DNA of 41,692 nt from JBBSWA01 sp038046485 (GTDB lineage Archaea; Nanobdellota; Nanobdellia; Woesearchaeales; SM23-78). The first letter of the stretch is position 1. Each line of letters begins with the position of its first letter. Location: the NCBI GenBank assembly GCA_038046485.1, contig JBBSWA010000010.1, positions 1 through 41,692 on the forward strand, read 5' to 3'. The notes beneath the pieces were generated by a model that had not been told where the DNA came from, did not search any database, and saw only the letters and a program-made list of their open reading frames with translations. Below, one piece after another: positions 22,963 through 30,208 of the stretch. Made by a program: the position numbers and the translations under genes.

Positions 22963-23562
22963 ATGAAAATAACAAAAGAACAAGTGGAAAAGAACAAGAC
23001 TCGCATCCTTCGTTTGCTCGAGAGCACCAAGCGTCCAGGTATTGATAGATTAGTAGGTTGGCTGGAAGGAACAGATTTCTTCACCGCTCCTGCTTCCACG
23101 CGGTTAGATTTCCACGGGGCGCATGAGGGGGGCCTTGCCTTGAATTCATTGAATGTTTACGACGCCTTAGAAGTTAAGGCAAAGACATATGATTTAGGAA
23201 TTAGGTCGGATGAACGGATTGTTTCAGCCTTGGCCCATGATTTTTGCAAGATCAGTGTGTACCAGCAGAATGTGCTGAAGAATGGTAAACTGTCCGATAG
23301 CAAGCCTTACGTCATGAAGGATGATTTCCCGTTTGGTCATGGTGAAAAGTCTGCTCTATTGACCGCTAAATACCTGGATCTCACTCGAAATGAAGCCTTG
23401 CTCATTCGTTGGCACATGGGTGATTACGATCGCGAATGGGAAAATTACCGAGAAAAAGTGTCCAACCTGTGTCCTGCTATCCTTGCCTTTCACTGTGCCG
23501 ATCACGAAGCGGCAAGATATATGGATTACCGATTAGTGAAGGGGATGGTGGTCGAAGAGTGA
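22963..23562 (+). CDS. HD-domain phosphohydrolase
   Basis: A 199-aa protein starting at MKITKEQVEKNK; GGTGA lies 6 nt upstream inside the end of the ligase gene. The metal-binding pattern is visible as FHGAHEGGLALNS, LAHDFCKI (the HD), HGEKSALL and RWHMGDYD. HD proteins hydrolyse nucleotides, cyclic nucleotides or nucleic-acid ends. Tight coupling to a DNA ligase (1 bp gap) suggests a shared role in nucleic-acid repair or nucleotide clean-up, but this is inference. Related single-domain HD proteins occur in phages and archaea. Confidence 0.85.
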   Translation: MKITKEQVEKNKTRILRLLESTKRPGIDRLVGWLEGTDFFTAPASTRLDFHGAHEGGLALNSLNVYDALEVKAKTYDLGIRSDERIVSALAHDFCKISVYQQNVLKNGKLSDSKPYVMKDDFPFGHGEKSALLTAKYLDLTRNEALLIRWHMGDYDREWENYREKVSNLCPAILAFHCADHEAARYMDYRLVKGMVVEE

Positions 23563-23563
23563 T

Positions 23564-23583
23564 TTGAACCTCTTTTGGTTCAA
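23564..23583. terminator. hairpin after the ligase-HD operon
   Basis: TTGAACC-tctttt-GGTTCAA begins immediately after the HD stop codon. No downstream T-run of note, so this is a possible terminator or 3'-end stabiliser only. Confidence 0.4.
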
Positions 23584-23668
23584 GCACCCTTTCCACCCCC
23601 TCATTCCAATCGATTCGTCTTTTTTCCTACACCCATTGTTTATGTAGTTAAACAGTTTCGAAATCGCT

Positions 23669-23914
23669 ATGAAGCAAGGGTTTATCGAGTTGCAAGGAAA
23701 GATCTGGGATGCAAGAGAATACGAACATCGCTTGGTGCTCATTAAGAATTTTCTTTGGCAGAGATTAGAACAAGAGCTTTTTTTAGAAGGCTTTGAGCTT
23801 TCAAAAGACCGCAATTCCCATACCTTAGGTTCAGACCTCATCTTTTACAACGCGCCATTAGATTTAGAACTTAGGGTCAAAATCAAGAAGCGCTCCAAGT
23901 GGGTGTGGGTGTAG
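23669..23914 (+). CDS. hypothetical small protein (81 aa)
   Basis: Unrecognised. It has a helical N-terminal half (REYEHRLVLIKNFLWQRLEQELF) and a basic beta-rich end (ELRVKIKKRSKWVWV). The box TTTATGTAG at about 23639-23647 precedes the ATG at the usual leaderless distance. It lies between the ligase-HD operon and the RelE-type pair. Confidence 0.5.
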   Translation: MKQGFIELQGKIWDAREYEHRLVLIKNFLWQRLEQELFLEGFELSKDRNSHTLGSDLIFYNAPLDLELRVKIKKRSKWVWV

Positions 23915-23950
23915 AAAAGTATTTAATAATAGAGGGCTTGCTAAGGAGGT

Positions 23951-24139
23951 ATGGTGGAGATGAATCAAATTCTTGCTGAACTGAAGGGTATAAAGAGAGA
24001 TCTAGCAGATATAAAGAAAAACCTGTCCGATATTACGTTGACAGCAGAAGAGAAGAAACTGCTTGAAGAGAGCTTTATCCACGAGAAGCAAGGAAAATTA
24101 CTCTCCACTACTGAGCTTAAGCGCAAGCTTGGCTTATGA
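23951..24139 (+). CDS. putative antitoxin of RelE-type pair
   Basis: A 62-aa protein. The N-terminal 30 residues are heptad-like (ILAELKGIKRDLADIKKNL), followed by a charged helical tail ending LSTTELKRKLGL. Small helical proteins in this position neutralise RelE/ParE toxins. A TATA-like box (TATTTAATA, about 23920-23928) is 23 nt before ATG 23951, giving a leaderless start. AAGGAGGT also precedes an in-frame ATG at 23960. Both starts are possible. The last codon overlaps the toxin gene as ATGA. Confidence 0.75.
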   Translation: MVEMNQILAELKGIKRDLADIKKNLSDITLTAEEKKLLEESFIHEKQGKLLSTTELKRKLGL

Positions 24140-24393
24140 ATTATTTAATATTTTATGATAAACAACCTGAGCACTTTCTTCAAAAATGTGATAAGTCTAT
24201 TTTCGATCGCATAACTTTTAAAATAAAGAGTTTATTAGAAAATACACTGGTGCCTCACCAGGCAAAAGTCCTAGTGGGTGAGCAGAATGTTTTTAGGATT
24301 AGAATAGGAGATTATAGGGCTCTTTACAGGGTAGATCAGGGTTCTAAAAAAATAATCATCGTGAAGTTAGACAAGCGGTCCAGGATTTATTGA
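24136..24393 (+). CDS. RelE/ParE-family toxin
   Basis: An 85-aa protein with the RelE fold order: strand MNYLIFYDKQPEHFL, helices CDKSIFDRITFKIKSLLEN, then strands VFRIRIGDYRALYRVDQGSKKIIIVKL and the final DKRSRIY. The RIGDYRALYRV segment is diagnostic of the family. Such proteins cleave mRNA on the ribosome or poison gyrase. It overlaps the upstream antitoxin by 4 bp (ATGA), the standard arrangement. Confidence 0.9.
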   Translation: MNYLIFYDKQPEHFLQKCDKSIFDRITFKIKSLLENTLVPHQAKVLVGEQNVFRIRIGDYRALYRVDQGSKKIIIVKLDKRSRIY

Positions 24394-24427
24394 CTTATCT
24401 TGTCTAAACCAGTTACGTTAAAAGGTG

Positions 24428-25157
24428 CTAAGGTTCAGCCTTATCCCATAGCAGTTCAAAATATTTTTTATAGCCTTGCGCCACTTTAGGGTCTTGGATC
24501 AAGAAGCTATAAGCATTTTCAGTAAAGACATTGATCGCAACATGATCTCCGACGATAACAGTTTCTTGAAATTGGGCGAATTCTTTAGATAAGAAGCGCA
24601 CTTGAGTAAGGGGTTTGTTGAGGATATCTTTTCCCTGGGGTCGTACAGTTTCATCAAAAACTTGTCGGCTAGGCAGTTTGTTCTCTACTCGTCGTGTGTG
24701 TAAATTAATCCACNNNNNNNNNNCCCATGAAGGCAACGCAGTCTTTTCCTCCGCCAAATGTATTGTATTCCTTTGCAGATAAGCCAATTAGTTTGTGGTA
24801 AACTTCAATGATGCCTCGCTTTCCTTTATAGATGGTGGCAGCTTCATATGGAATTGAACGTTGCTGTCTTTTTTTTAGGCTAGGTAAGACCTCTTGGAAT
24901 CGTCGTTTCTTTTCATCAATGTAGGGTATGAAATTTTCAGGATCAGTTGCTTGGTAGATCCTTCGCCTTCCTTCCAATATATAATTGATAAGCCCTTTCT
25001 CAATCAAGGTATGCAAGGTGCGGTGAACAACCGAATTTTGAAGGTGGGATTTTTCAAGAATAGGTCCAGCCGTACTGCTACCCAGTTCAAGTAGGGTGAG
25101 GTAGACTCTGATTTCAGCAGCTGTTAAGCCCAATTCTTCAAAGATACTAACATCCAT
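24428..25157 (-). CDS. TrmB-family transcriptional regulator interrupted by an assembly gap
   Basis: The N-terminal winged helix (LGLTAAEIRVYLTLLELGSS, SVVHRTLHTLIEKGLI) and the central HAEATIYKG-like AATIYKGKRGI segment identify a TrmB-like regulator. The HTRRVE...SRQVFDE half after the gap belongs to the same effector domain. The two halves are in different frames only because 10 Ns separate them; the true gap should be a multiple of 3 nt. Start 25157 is preferred because TTTAAATA (25180-25187) then lies 23 nt upstream; ATG 25166 is possible. TrmB proteins sense sugars and control transporters. It is divergent from an ABC-type binding lipoprotein, its likely target. Confidence 0.8.
24714..24723. 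other. assembly gap of 10 N
   Basis: Ten Ns inside the TrmB-like gene. Reading-frame arithmetic on both sides (2 nt left over before the gap, 1 nt after) shows that the real missing length is a multiple of 3 if the gene is intact, so 10 is a placeholder. Confidence 0.95.
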
Positions 25158-25257
25158 AAACTTCATTTATATCCTCTCATATTTAAATACATACTAATAT
25201 AGTCTCTTTTGGGAGGATAAATATTGATAACCTTAAACGTCTCAACTAAGCAGTGAT

Positions 25258-26349
25258 ATGAACCTCAAAATCACAGCCTTGCTGGGCTTAATTTTGCTGT
25301 TAAGTGCTTGTCAAAGCACTCAAAAGATCAAGATCGGTATCTTAACTCCTCAAACAGGAGACTTAGCCTTTCTAGGGACGAACATCGTCCGCAGTGCTGA
25401 ATTAGCCATTCAAGAGTTAGGTGTTCAAGATCAAGTAGAATTGGTCATTGAAGATGCAGGAACCGTAGGCGGCGGAAAGGATGCAGTCACTGCGTATCGC
25501 AAACTAGTAGACCTAGACAAAGTCCAATTCATCATCGATGGTATGGCTTCAGATGGCACCATGGCCGTTGCGCCCTTTTTAGATCAAGATAAAGTGGTCA
25601 TGATCACTCCCTTAACCGGAGGAGAAAACGTAGATAACGCCGCAGAGTTCTTGTTCCGGAACGGTCCTTCAGACATCCTCGCCGGCACCAAGCCGGCGTC
25701 CGACTTAACAAAAAAGTTTGCTTTTACCAAGATTGTTTTGTTTACTGACAATGCCGAGTATACCTTAGATATATCTAAACATTTCCGAGCAGCTTACAAA
25801 GGGCAAATCGTCTCAGACGAAGTCATCCTGCCAGATAAAACCGATTACCGCACCGAGTTATTAAAGATGCAAGGAAAGGGTGCCCAAGCGATTGTAATCA
25901 ATACAGCCTCGGGAAATTCAGCCATGTACTTGATGAAGCAATTGTACGAGATGGGAAATAAGCTACCTATTTTAGCGAATTTCATTGCTTTCAATGCGAA
26001 TACAATTACAGGGGCGGGGAAAGGTGTAGAAGGCGTCTATATATATGATCCTGAATTCGATGAAACTTCCCCTCTAACACAAGCCTTCTTTGTAAAGTAC
26101 ACCAAGAAGTATGGCACTGCCCCCACGATTCCTTTCCACACCACCGGCACGTACGATGCCATCAAGATGGGCTTGGAGGCAATCAATGTCGTCGGCTATG
26201 ATGGTCAAAAGATCCATGACTACCTGCTCTCCCACATCCAAAACTGGCAAGGCATGAACGGCCTTGTTTCCTTCAACGACAAAGGCAACACCGAGACAGG
26301 GTTTACATTAAAACAGATAAAAAACAGCTCATTAATCAAGCCAATTTAA
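25258..26349 (+). CDS. periplasmic-binding-type lipoprotein, Leu/Ile/Val-binding family
   Basis: A 363-aa protein. The lipobox LLSAC (Cys18) follows a short signal helix. The mature part is a type I periplasmic-binding fold: KIKIGILTPQTGDLAFLG, AELAIQEL, FIIDGMASDGTMAVAPF, VMITPLTGGENV, KTDYRTELLKMQGKGAQAIV, TTGTYDAIKMGLEAI. This family binds amino acids or short amides for ABC importers. No permease or ATPase gene is present in the window, so it may be an orphan sensor or use components elsewhere. TATCCTC/GAGGATA (25170-25176, 25213-25219) flank the divergent promoters shared with the TrmB-like gene. Confidence 0.9.
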   Translation: MNLKITALLGLILLLSACQSTQKIKIGILTPQTGDLAFLGTNIVRSAELAIQELGVQDQVELVIEDAGTVGGGKDAVTAYRKLVDLDKVQFIIDGMASDGTMAVAPFLDQDKVVMITPLTGGENVDNAAEFLFRNGPSDILAGTKPASDLTKKFAFTKIVLFTDNAEYTLDISKHFRAAYKGQIVSDEVILPDKTDYRTELLKMQGKGAQAIVINTASGNSAMYLMKQLYEMGNKLPILANFIAFNANTITGAGKGVEGVYIYDPEFDETSPLTQAFFVKYTKKYGTAPTIPFHTTGTYDAIKMGLEAINVVGYDGQKIHDYLLSHIQNWQGMNGLVSFNDKGNTETGFTLKQIKNSSLIKPI

Positions 26350-26731
26350 GTTCAGGTATATATCGGAAGTCTTTCTTGTTTCTTGTTTTTAAGGGTATGT
26401 TTTTCAGTATGGCAGTGGTTGCTATAAATAAGTCTCTAACTTCTATGGTGCGGTTTATGGTTTTGAGGTAAGCGCGTATCTGCGCTGCTTTATACATCGT
26501 TTGTTCTCCTAAGGTGAGGGTGAGGAACCAGTTTTTGAGGGTTTGTATTTCACTGATTCTTTCTTTTTCATCCGGATAGCCTGCTACTCCGATGTATAAT
26601 TCGTAGAGGCTCATAACTGAAAGATAGCCTTCGATGCGCCGTTTGCGAATGTCTTGTATCAAGAGCGTGGCGTCTCGCTGGTCTCTGAAGTAATCAATGA
26701 GGTAATCGGTGTCAAGGAGGAGTTTTATCAT
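26336..26731 (-). CDS. vapC: PIN-domain toxin, VapC family
   Basis: A 131-aa protein starting MIKLLLDTDYLIDYF, the classic PIN N-terminus with the first Asp. It also has LSVMSLYELYIG (conserved Glu) and EVRDLFIATTAILKNIPLKTRNKKDF, the Asp helix and final strand. VapC toxins are site-specific RNases acting on tRNA or rRNA. Start 26731 is chosen for the family match. It overlaps the antitoxin by 20 bp, indicating translational coupling. Its 3' end overlaps the convergent lipoprotein gene by 14 bp. Confidence 0.93.
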   Translation of the reverse strand: MIKLLLDTDYLIDYFRDQRDATLLIQDIRKRRIEGYLSVMSLYELYIGVAGYPDEKERISEIQTLKNWFLTLTLGEQTMYKAAQIRAYLKTINRTIEVRDLFIATTAILKNIPLKTRNKKDFRYIPELKLA

Positions 26732-26948
26732 AAATGGTTTTCCACCTCGCTCGCATTTCTTTGATGCGTGATTCAGGCATGTCTTTCCAGGCTCCACATA
26801 AGTCCAATAGGTCTTTAGGCTTTTCCAAGAGGATTTTGTCCCCTTCCAGCTCCAAAGCTACCACAGAGCTTGTGTTCAACCCCAGTTTCTTCCGGTATTC
26901 AACCGGTATCGTGATCTGTCCTTTCTTCGTCATTTTGGTCTGGTACAT
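26712..26948 (-). CDS. vapB: AbrB-type antitoxin, VapB family
   Basis: A 78-aa protein. Residues 1-45 form a swapped-hairpin AbrB DNA-binding domain (TKKGQITIPVEYRKKLGL, then VVALELEGDKILLEKP). The C-terminal helical tail DMPESRIKEMRARWKTIY is the expected VapC-neutralising segment. It is leaderless: TTTAAATA on the minus strand (26971-26978) lies 23 nt before the ATG. A 9-bp inverted repeat sits between box and start for autorepression. Confidence 0.93.
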   Translation of the reverse strand: MYQTKMTKKGQITIPVEYRKKLGLNTSSVVALELEGDKILLEKPKDLLDLCGAWKDMPESRIKEMRARWKTIYDKTPP

Positions 26949-26978
26949 GTAATACGGAAGGTATTACATTTATTTAAA
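26947..26978 (-). promoter_or_regulatory. vapBC promoter and palindromic operator
   Basis: ATGTAATAC (26947-26955) and GTATTACAT (26961-26969) form a perfect inverted repeat with a 5-bp spacer. It covers the transcription start and the first bases of vapB and abuts the TATA box (26971-26978). This is the classic position for VapBC autorepression. Confidence 0.75.
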
Positions 26979-27013
26979 GCTTGCGTTTAGAGGATACGAA
27001 ATAGGTTATTTAA

Positions 27014-27127
27014 CAGGCAGGTGTAGGAAAGACGACGAACAACGTCGTTAAAGTCGACGAGAAAGGCAATACCCTGGTAGGTTTTGTGTTGAAACGGGTT
27101 ATGGGTGGGAAGCTTGTAAAAGAATAA
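27014..27127 (+). pseudogene. possible remnant of a coding sequence
   Basis: An open stretch of 37 codons ending in TAA reads QAGVGKTTNNVVKVDEKGN, then a basic tail with GFVLKRVMGGKLVKE. It looks protein-like, but an in-frame TAA precedes it at 27011-27013 and no usable start codon is present near its beginning. ACGACG/CGTCGT also forms a small hairpin here. Either a gene remnant or chance; the rest of gap 26980-27135 is unremarkable. Confidence 0.25.
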
Positions 27128-27135
27128 TCCTATAA

Positions 27136-27921
27136 TTATAGTTTCTCTAGATTGTTGAGTAACTCTCCAATAAGAGCCCGATATTTTGGATGAAGATTAT
27201 CTATGTCAGATATAGATAGACAAGCCAATGGGTTGTGAGCACTTATATCTGCAAATTCTTTTGTTTTACTAATAAACTCTTTAGAATGAGAAGTAAGAGT
27301 TACCTTATCGTATTTTAGTAATTGATTTATGAGAGCGCCTAGTTGCATATAATAGTTAGATCCATCGGCTTTAGTGATTAAAGAGTTATCTTTTCTAATA
27401 AGAAAGTTTTTTATAATAAGGGTCTCCAATAACCTACGCATCATTACAAGGCAAGCATCTGCAAAGTTATAGGTATAACAACCATTTATCTGCCGAGTAA
27501 TCTCTATTAGAACTTTATCTTTGGTGGGTTCTATTAGATCTAAAGGAATGATCTGGAAAGGTGATGGTTTAGTAGTATCAGCTAAATTTTCCATTAAATC
27601 GTACAAATGGTCTCTTCTATATTCAGAGAACTTGCTTAGTTTATCCCATTTTGTTTGAGGAGACAGGGTTTGAAGATTAGTTAAATCTTTTAGTGCGGAT
27701 TTAGTAGCCTCGTTAGCTAATCGGGGGTATTCATTATGGATTGATTTAATATGTTTATAACGTCTTATAACTTCTTTATGGAATTCATAAAATGAAGATA
27801 AGAAATCTTTTTTTTCATGGTCTAAAAGATGATTTGAGCATAGGCTATTAATTGTCTCTAAATCTATTTTTGCGCAATCAGCAGATAGTTTATGAATTAT
27901 ATCGCTTTTATCGGTAGGCAT
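27136..27921 (-). CDS. DUF4145/HEPN-like helical protein
   Basis: A 261-aa all-helical soluble protein. The C-terminal half (ACLVMMRRLLETLIIKNFL, then GALINQLLK and FADISAHNP) resembles DUF4145-type domains, which are related to HEPN and frequent in defence-associated genes. No second catalytic domain is fused. The gene is visibly more AT-rich than its neighbours, suggesting recent acquisition. It has its own TATA-like box (TTATAAATATTA, about 27940-27951) before the ATG. Function is uncertain. Confidence 0.6.
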   Translation of the reverse strand: MPTDKSDIIHKLSADCAKIDLETINSLCSNHLLDHEKKDFLSSFYEFHKEVIRRYKHIKSIHNEYPRLANEATKSALKDLTNLQTLSPQTKWDKLSKFSEYRRDHLYDLMENLADTTKPSPFQIIPLDLIEPTKDKVLIEITRQINGCYTYNFADACLVMMRRLLETLIIKNFLIRKDNSLITKADGSNYYMQLGALINQLLKYDKVTLTSHSKEFISKTKEFADISAHNPLACLSISDIDNLHPKYRALIGELLNNLEKL

Positions 27922-27963
27922 GGAATTAAGATATGTAAGTAATATTTATAACTTCCTAACAAT

Positions 27964-28944
27964 TCATCTCCAATTCACGTCCACATCATCCGTCCGTTCA
28001 TACGGTCGTATGGCACTATCCTCAACCAAAATCGTATTCTTAGCCTGCAGCATCAGCAATCCTGTCCAGGCAATCATCGCTCCGTTGTCAATCAAGTACG
28101 GCCTCTCAGGCACGTAGAACGTAGCTCCTCGTTCCTGACACATAATCTGGCACATCTCTTGCAGTCGCTTATTGCACCCCACTCCGCCACCCAGTAGCAA
28201 TTCAGTTTTCCCAGTATGCGCCATCGCTCGCTCAGCCACTTCCACAAGCATGGCAAAGACGTATTCTTGAACAGAAAAGCACAGGTCTTCAGGGCTATCT
28301 TTCTTCTCTTCTATTTTATGCAATAAGTTGGTGTACAGGCCTCCAAAAGATACATCCATGCCTTTCACAGAATATGGTAACTTGACGAGTTTCTTTCCAA
28401 GCAATGCCTTCTGTTCAATGGCAGGCCCAGCTGGAAAACCCAATCCGAGTTTACGTCCCATGCTATCTAGAAAGTTTCCAACACCCATATCCAAGGTTTC
28501 ACCAAACACTCGATACTTCCCAGCCTCATAGGCAATGATCTGGGTATTGGCTCCAGAAGCATAAAGAAGGACAGGGTCTTTGACAGGAAAGAACAGCCGT
28601 CCCACTTCCAGGTGTGCAATACAGTGATTCACCCCCACTAAGGGCTTATTCAATTGAGTGGCTAAAACTCGGGCCATCACCGTCCCAATCCTTAAACTGT
28701 GTCCAATGCCAGGTCCTTGAGAAAACGCAATGGCATCTACTTCATGAATAGAAATCTTGGCTTGTTCCAGTGCTTTCTGCAACACCACATCGCACACATC
28801 CACATGATGTTCAGCCACGTGAGAAGGAATCATCCCTTCTTTCTTGGTTTTGAAGGCATCCATGGCATTCGCAAGGACTTTCTTATCCTGAACAATGCCA
28901 ACTCCAAAGGTGTGGGCAGTCGTTTCAATGCCTAGGACGATCAT
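27964..28944 (-). CDS. kae1: tRNA N6-adenosine threonylcarbamoyltransferase Kae1/TsaD
   Basis: A 326-aa ASKHA-fold enzyme. It begins MIVLGIETTAHTFGVGIV (phosphate loop), has the metal-binding NHCIAHLEVGR (HxxxH), YASGANTQII, GETLDMGVGNFLDSMGR and GGGVGCNKRL. It is the catalytic subunit of KEOPS, transferring threonylcarbamoyl from TC-AMP to A37 of tRNAs (t6A). In many archaea it is fused to the kinase Bud32; here it ends at the Kae1 boundary and Bud32 is not in the window. The Sua5-type gene making TC-AMP lies 5 kb away. CTTTAAAA (minus, 28968-28975) is 24 nt before the ATG. Confidence 0.97.
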   Translation of the reverse strand: MIVLGIETTAHTFGVGIVQDKKVLANAMDAFKTKKEGMIPSHVAEHHVDVCDVVLQKALEQAKISIHEVDAIAFSQGPGIGHSLRIGTVMARVLATQLNKPLVGVNHCIAHLEVGRLFFPVKDPVLLYASGANTQIIAYEAGKYRVFGETLDMGVGNFLDSMGRKLGLGFPAGPAIEQKALLGKKLVKLPYSVKGMDVSFGGLYTNLLHKIEEKKDSPEDLCFSVQEYVFAMLVEVAERAMAHTGKTELLLGGGVGCNKRLQEMCQIMCQERGATFYVPERPYLIDNGAMIAWTGLLMLQAKNTILVEDSAIRPYERTDDVDVNWR

Positions 28945-28988
28945 AAGGAGTTGGAAGAAGGAAGACCTTTTAAAGTTTGGTGCTTGGT

Positions 28989-29396
28989 TTAGAGTTCATT
29001 TCTGTACTCTTTTACATCCTCTTCCATTTCAATTTCTTTTTGGGTGAGGGGGATCATATCGTTGTATTTTTTGATTTTGAAGTATCGAATGGGTTTTTTC
29101 GCTTGTTTGGCGATCTTGATTTCAGCGAGTACCCCATCGCTAACAGGGCCAAAGACCCAGAGTTCATCGCTTCGTTTGACAAGATTATTGTTGGCTTCTC
29201 GGATGAGGTCTTGGTTAACCGTATCTAGAAGGAAGTAATCCAAGATCATATAGGGGTTGAGGGGGATTTTGTGTTGTTCAAGGACATATTTAGAGATGAA
29301 CATGCGACAGAAGAAGTAGTGTTTGGAGATGGCTGTATAGACAAGGCAATGTTCGGCGGTAAGTTCTAATGAGGTATGGTGGAAGGGGGTTGGCAT
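28989..29396 (-). CDS. DUF4406/deoxyribosyltransferase-like small protein
   Basis: A 135-aa protein. The order FISKYVLEQHKIPLNPYMILDY, then LIREANNNLVKRSDELWVFG and SDGVLAEIKIAKQAKKPIRYF matches the nucleoside 2-deoxyribosyltransferase-like (DUF4406/SLOG-related) Rossmann fold. The conserved Asp-Glu before the strand and the SxGVxxEI helix are visible. Members may act on nucleotides; the substrate here is unknown. A TATA-like AT-rich box (TTTAAATATG on the minus strand, about 29411-29420) precedes it. Confidence 0.65.
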   Translation of the reverse strand: MPTPFHHTSLELTAEHCLVYTAISKHYFFCRMFISKYVLEQHKIPLNPYMILDYFLLDTVNQDLIREANNNLVKRSDELWVFGPVSDGVLAEIKIAKQAKKPIRYFKIKKYNDMIPLTQKEIEMEEDVKEYRNEL

Positions 29397-29451
29397 GAAG
29401 AAAGGGGTGAAACTGCATATTTAAAAAAGTATCGAAAGAAAAACAATCGTT

Positions 29452-30030
29452 TTATTTTTTAGCCGCCTTAGGCAAGGATATCACCGTAAAGTCATTGATC
29501 GTAACTTCTTTGGGTCGAACCAGTGTAAATCCATTCCATCCCTTTTCATTAAACAGGACTTCCAATCCGCGGTCTTCATAATGGTAGATTTCAAAGGGTT
29601 TCATAACGCTTTTACGGGTAGGAACGCCAAAGAAGTCAAAGAGCTCTTGTTTATCATATTCCGGTACAATCTTTGTTTTTCCTTTCAAGTATTTGTTAAA
29701 GGGTTCTTTGAAGGTGATTCGTTCAACAACCCCATTCTCTAGGTGTACCACAAGGCCGATCTTATCGGTTTCAAGTAGGGTTTTGTATTCAAAGTTGCTG
29801 ATGTCCATATCCAGGTCATGGTAGGTATTGATGTTGTCCGGTTTACCCAACTGAGTAAGGACCCGTTTTTCCGTATCCCCCAGGCGTATGGTAAGAACAG
29901 TAACATTGAGGCTTTGGTAGTGGGGTATGGAGAAAAGGTCGGTTTCAGTGATTTCAACAGGGCCGGAAGGGTTGCTGGCCGTGCAGGCAATAAAGCTAAG
30001 GAGTAAGGCAAGCAGCAAGATTCTTTTCAT
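29452..30030 (-). CDS. lipoprotein with two BamE/SmpA-like repeats
   Basis: A 192-aa protein. A signal helix ends in the lipobox LSFIAC. Two related segments follow: TIRLGDTEKRVLTQLGKPD...GLVVHLENGVVERITF and EYDKQELFDFFGVPTRKS...GLEVLFNEKGWNGFTLV. Both show the 'LG.PD..... helix, strand, LE(V)xFxxGxV' pattern of SmpA/OmlA-like domains. Function is unknown in archaea. It is divergent from the HAD gene; GTTTAAAAAC (minus, about 30046-30055) is its promoter. Confidence 0.7.
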   Translation of the reverse strand: MKRILLLALLLSFIACTASNPSGPVEITETDLFSIPHYQSLNVTVLTIRLGDTEKRVLTQLGKPDNINTYHDLDMDISNFEYKTLLETDKIGLVVHLENGVVERITFKEPFNKYLKGKTKIVPEYDKQELFDFFGVPTRKSVMKPFEIYHYEDRGLEVLFNEKGWNGFTLVRPKEVTINDFTVISLPKAAKK

Positions 30031-30065
30031 AGGATGTTCAGGGTTTGAGCTTGTTTTTAAACATT

Positions 30066-30151
30066 ATGGATTCCACCTACTTAAAATATGAGATTGGGCG
30101 GAATCCTTATGTGCCAAGAACCTGCGGGTTCTTGAGCATTTAATGGATTCC
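30066..30151. repeat. stem-loop element D (CAAGAACC family)
   Basis: ATGGATTCC occurs at 30066-30074 and 30143-30151, with the inverted GGAATCC at 30100-30106 between. Inside is CAAGAACC-tgcg-GGTTCTTG (30115-30134), followed by AGCATTTAAT. The segment TGCCAAGA...TCTTGAGCATTT(G)AAT is shared with element C at 33.3 kb. It lies between divergent promoters, so it cannot be a terminator for either neighbour. The rest of gap 30031-30208 is promoter sequence. Confidence 0.65.
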
Positions 30152-30208
30152 TCGTCTAGAGAGAGGTCATTCGCATGATTTATATAGCTTAAAAGAGTGA
30201 ACTGCACC

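Noticed and set aside
23540..23590. tRNA-like GGTTCAAATC on the minus strand
   Set aside because: The flanking bases do not form a 5-bp T-stem and no acceptor or anticodon arm is found; it is the end of the HD gene plus a simple hairpin.
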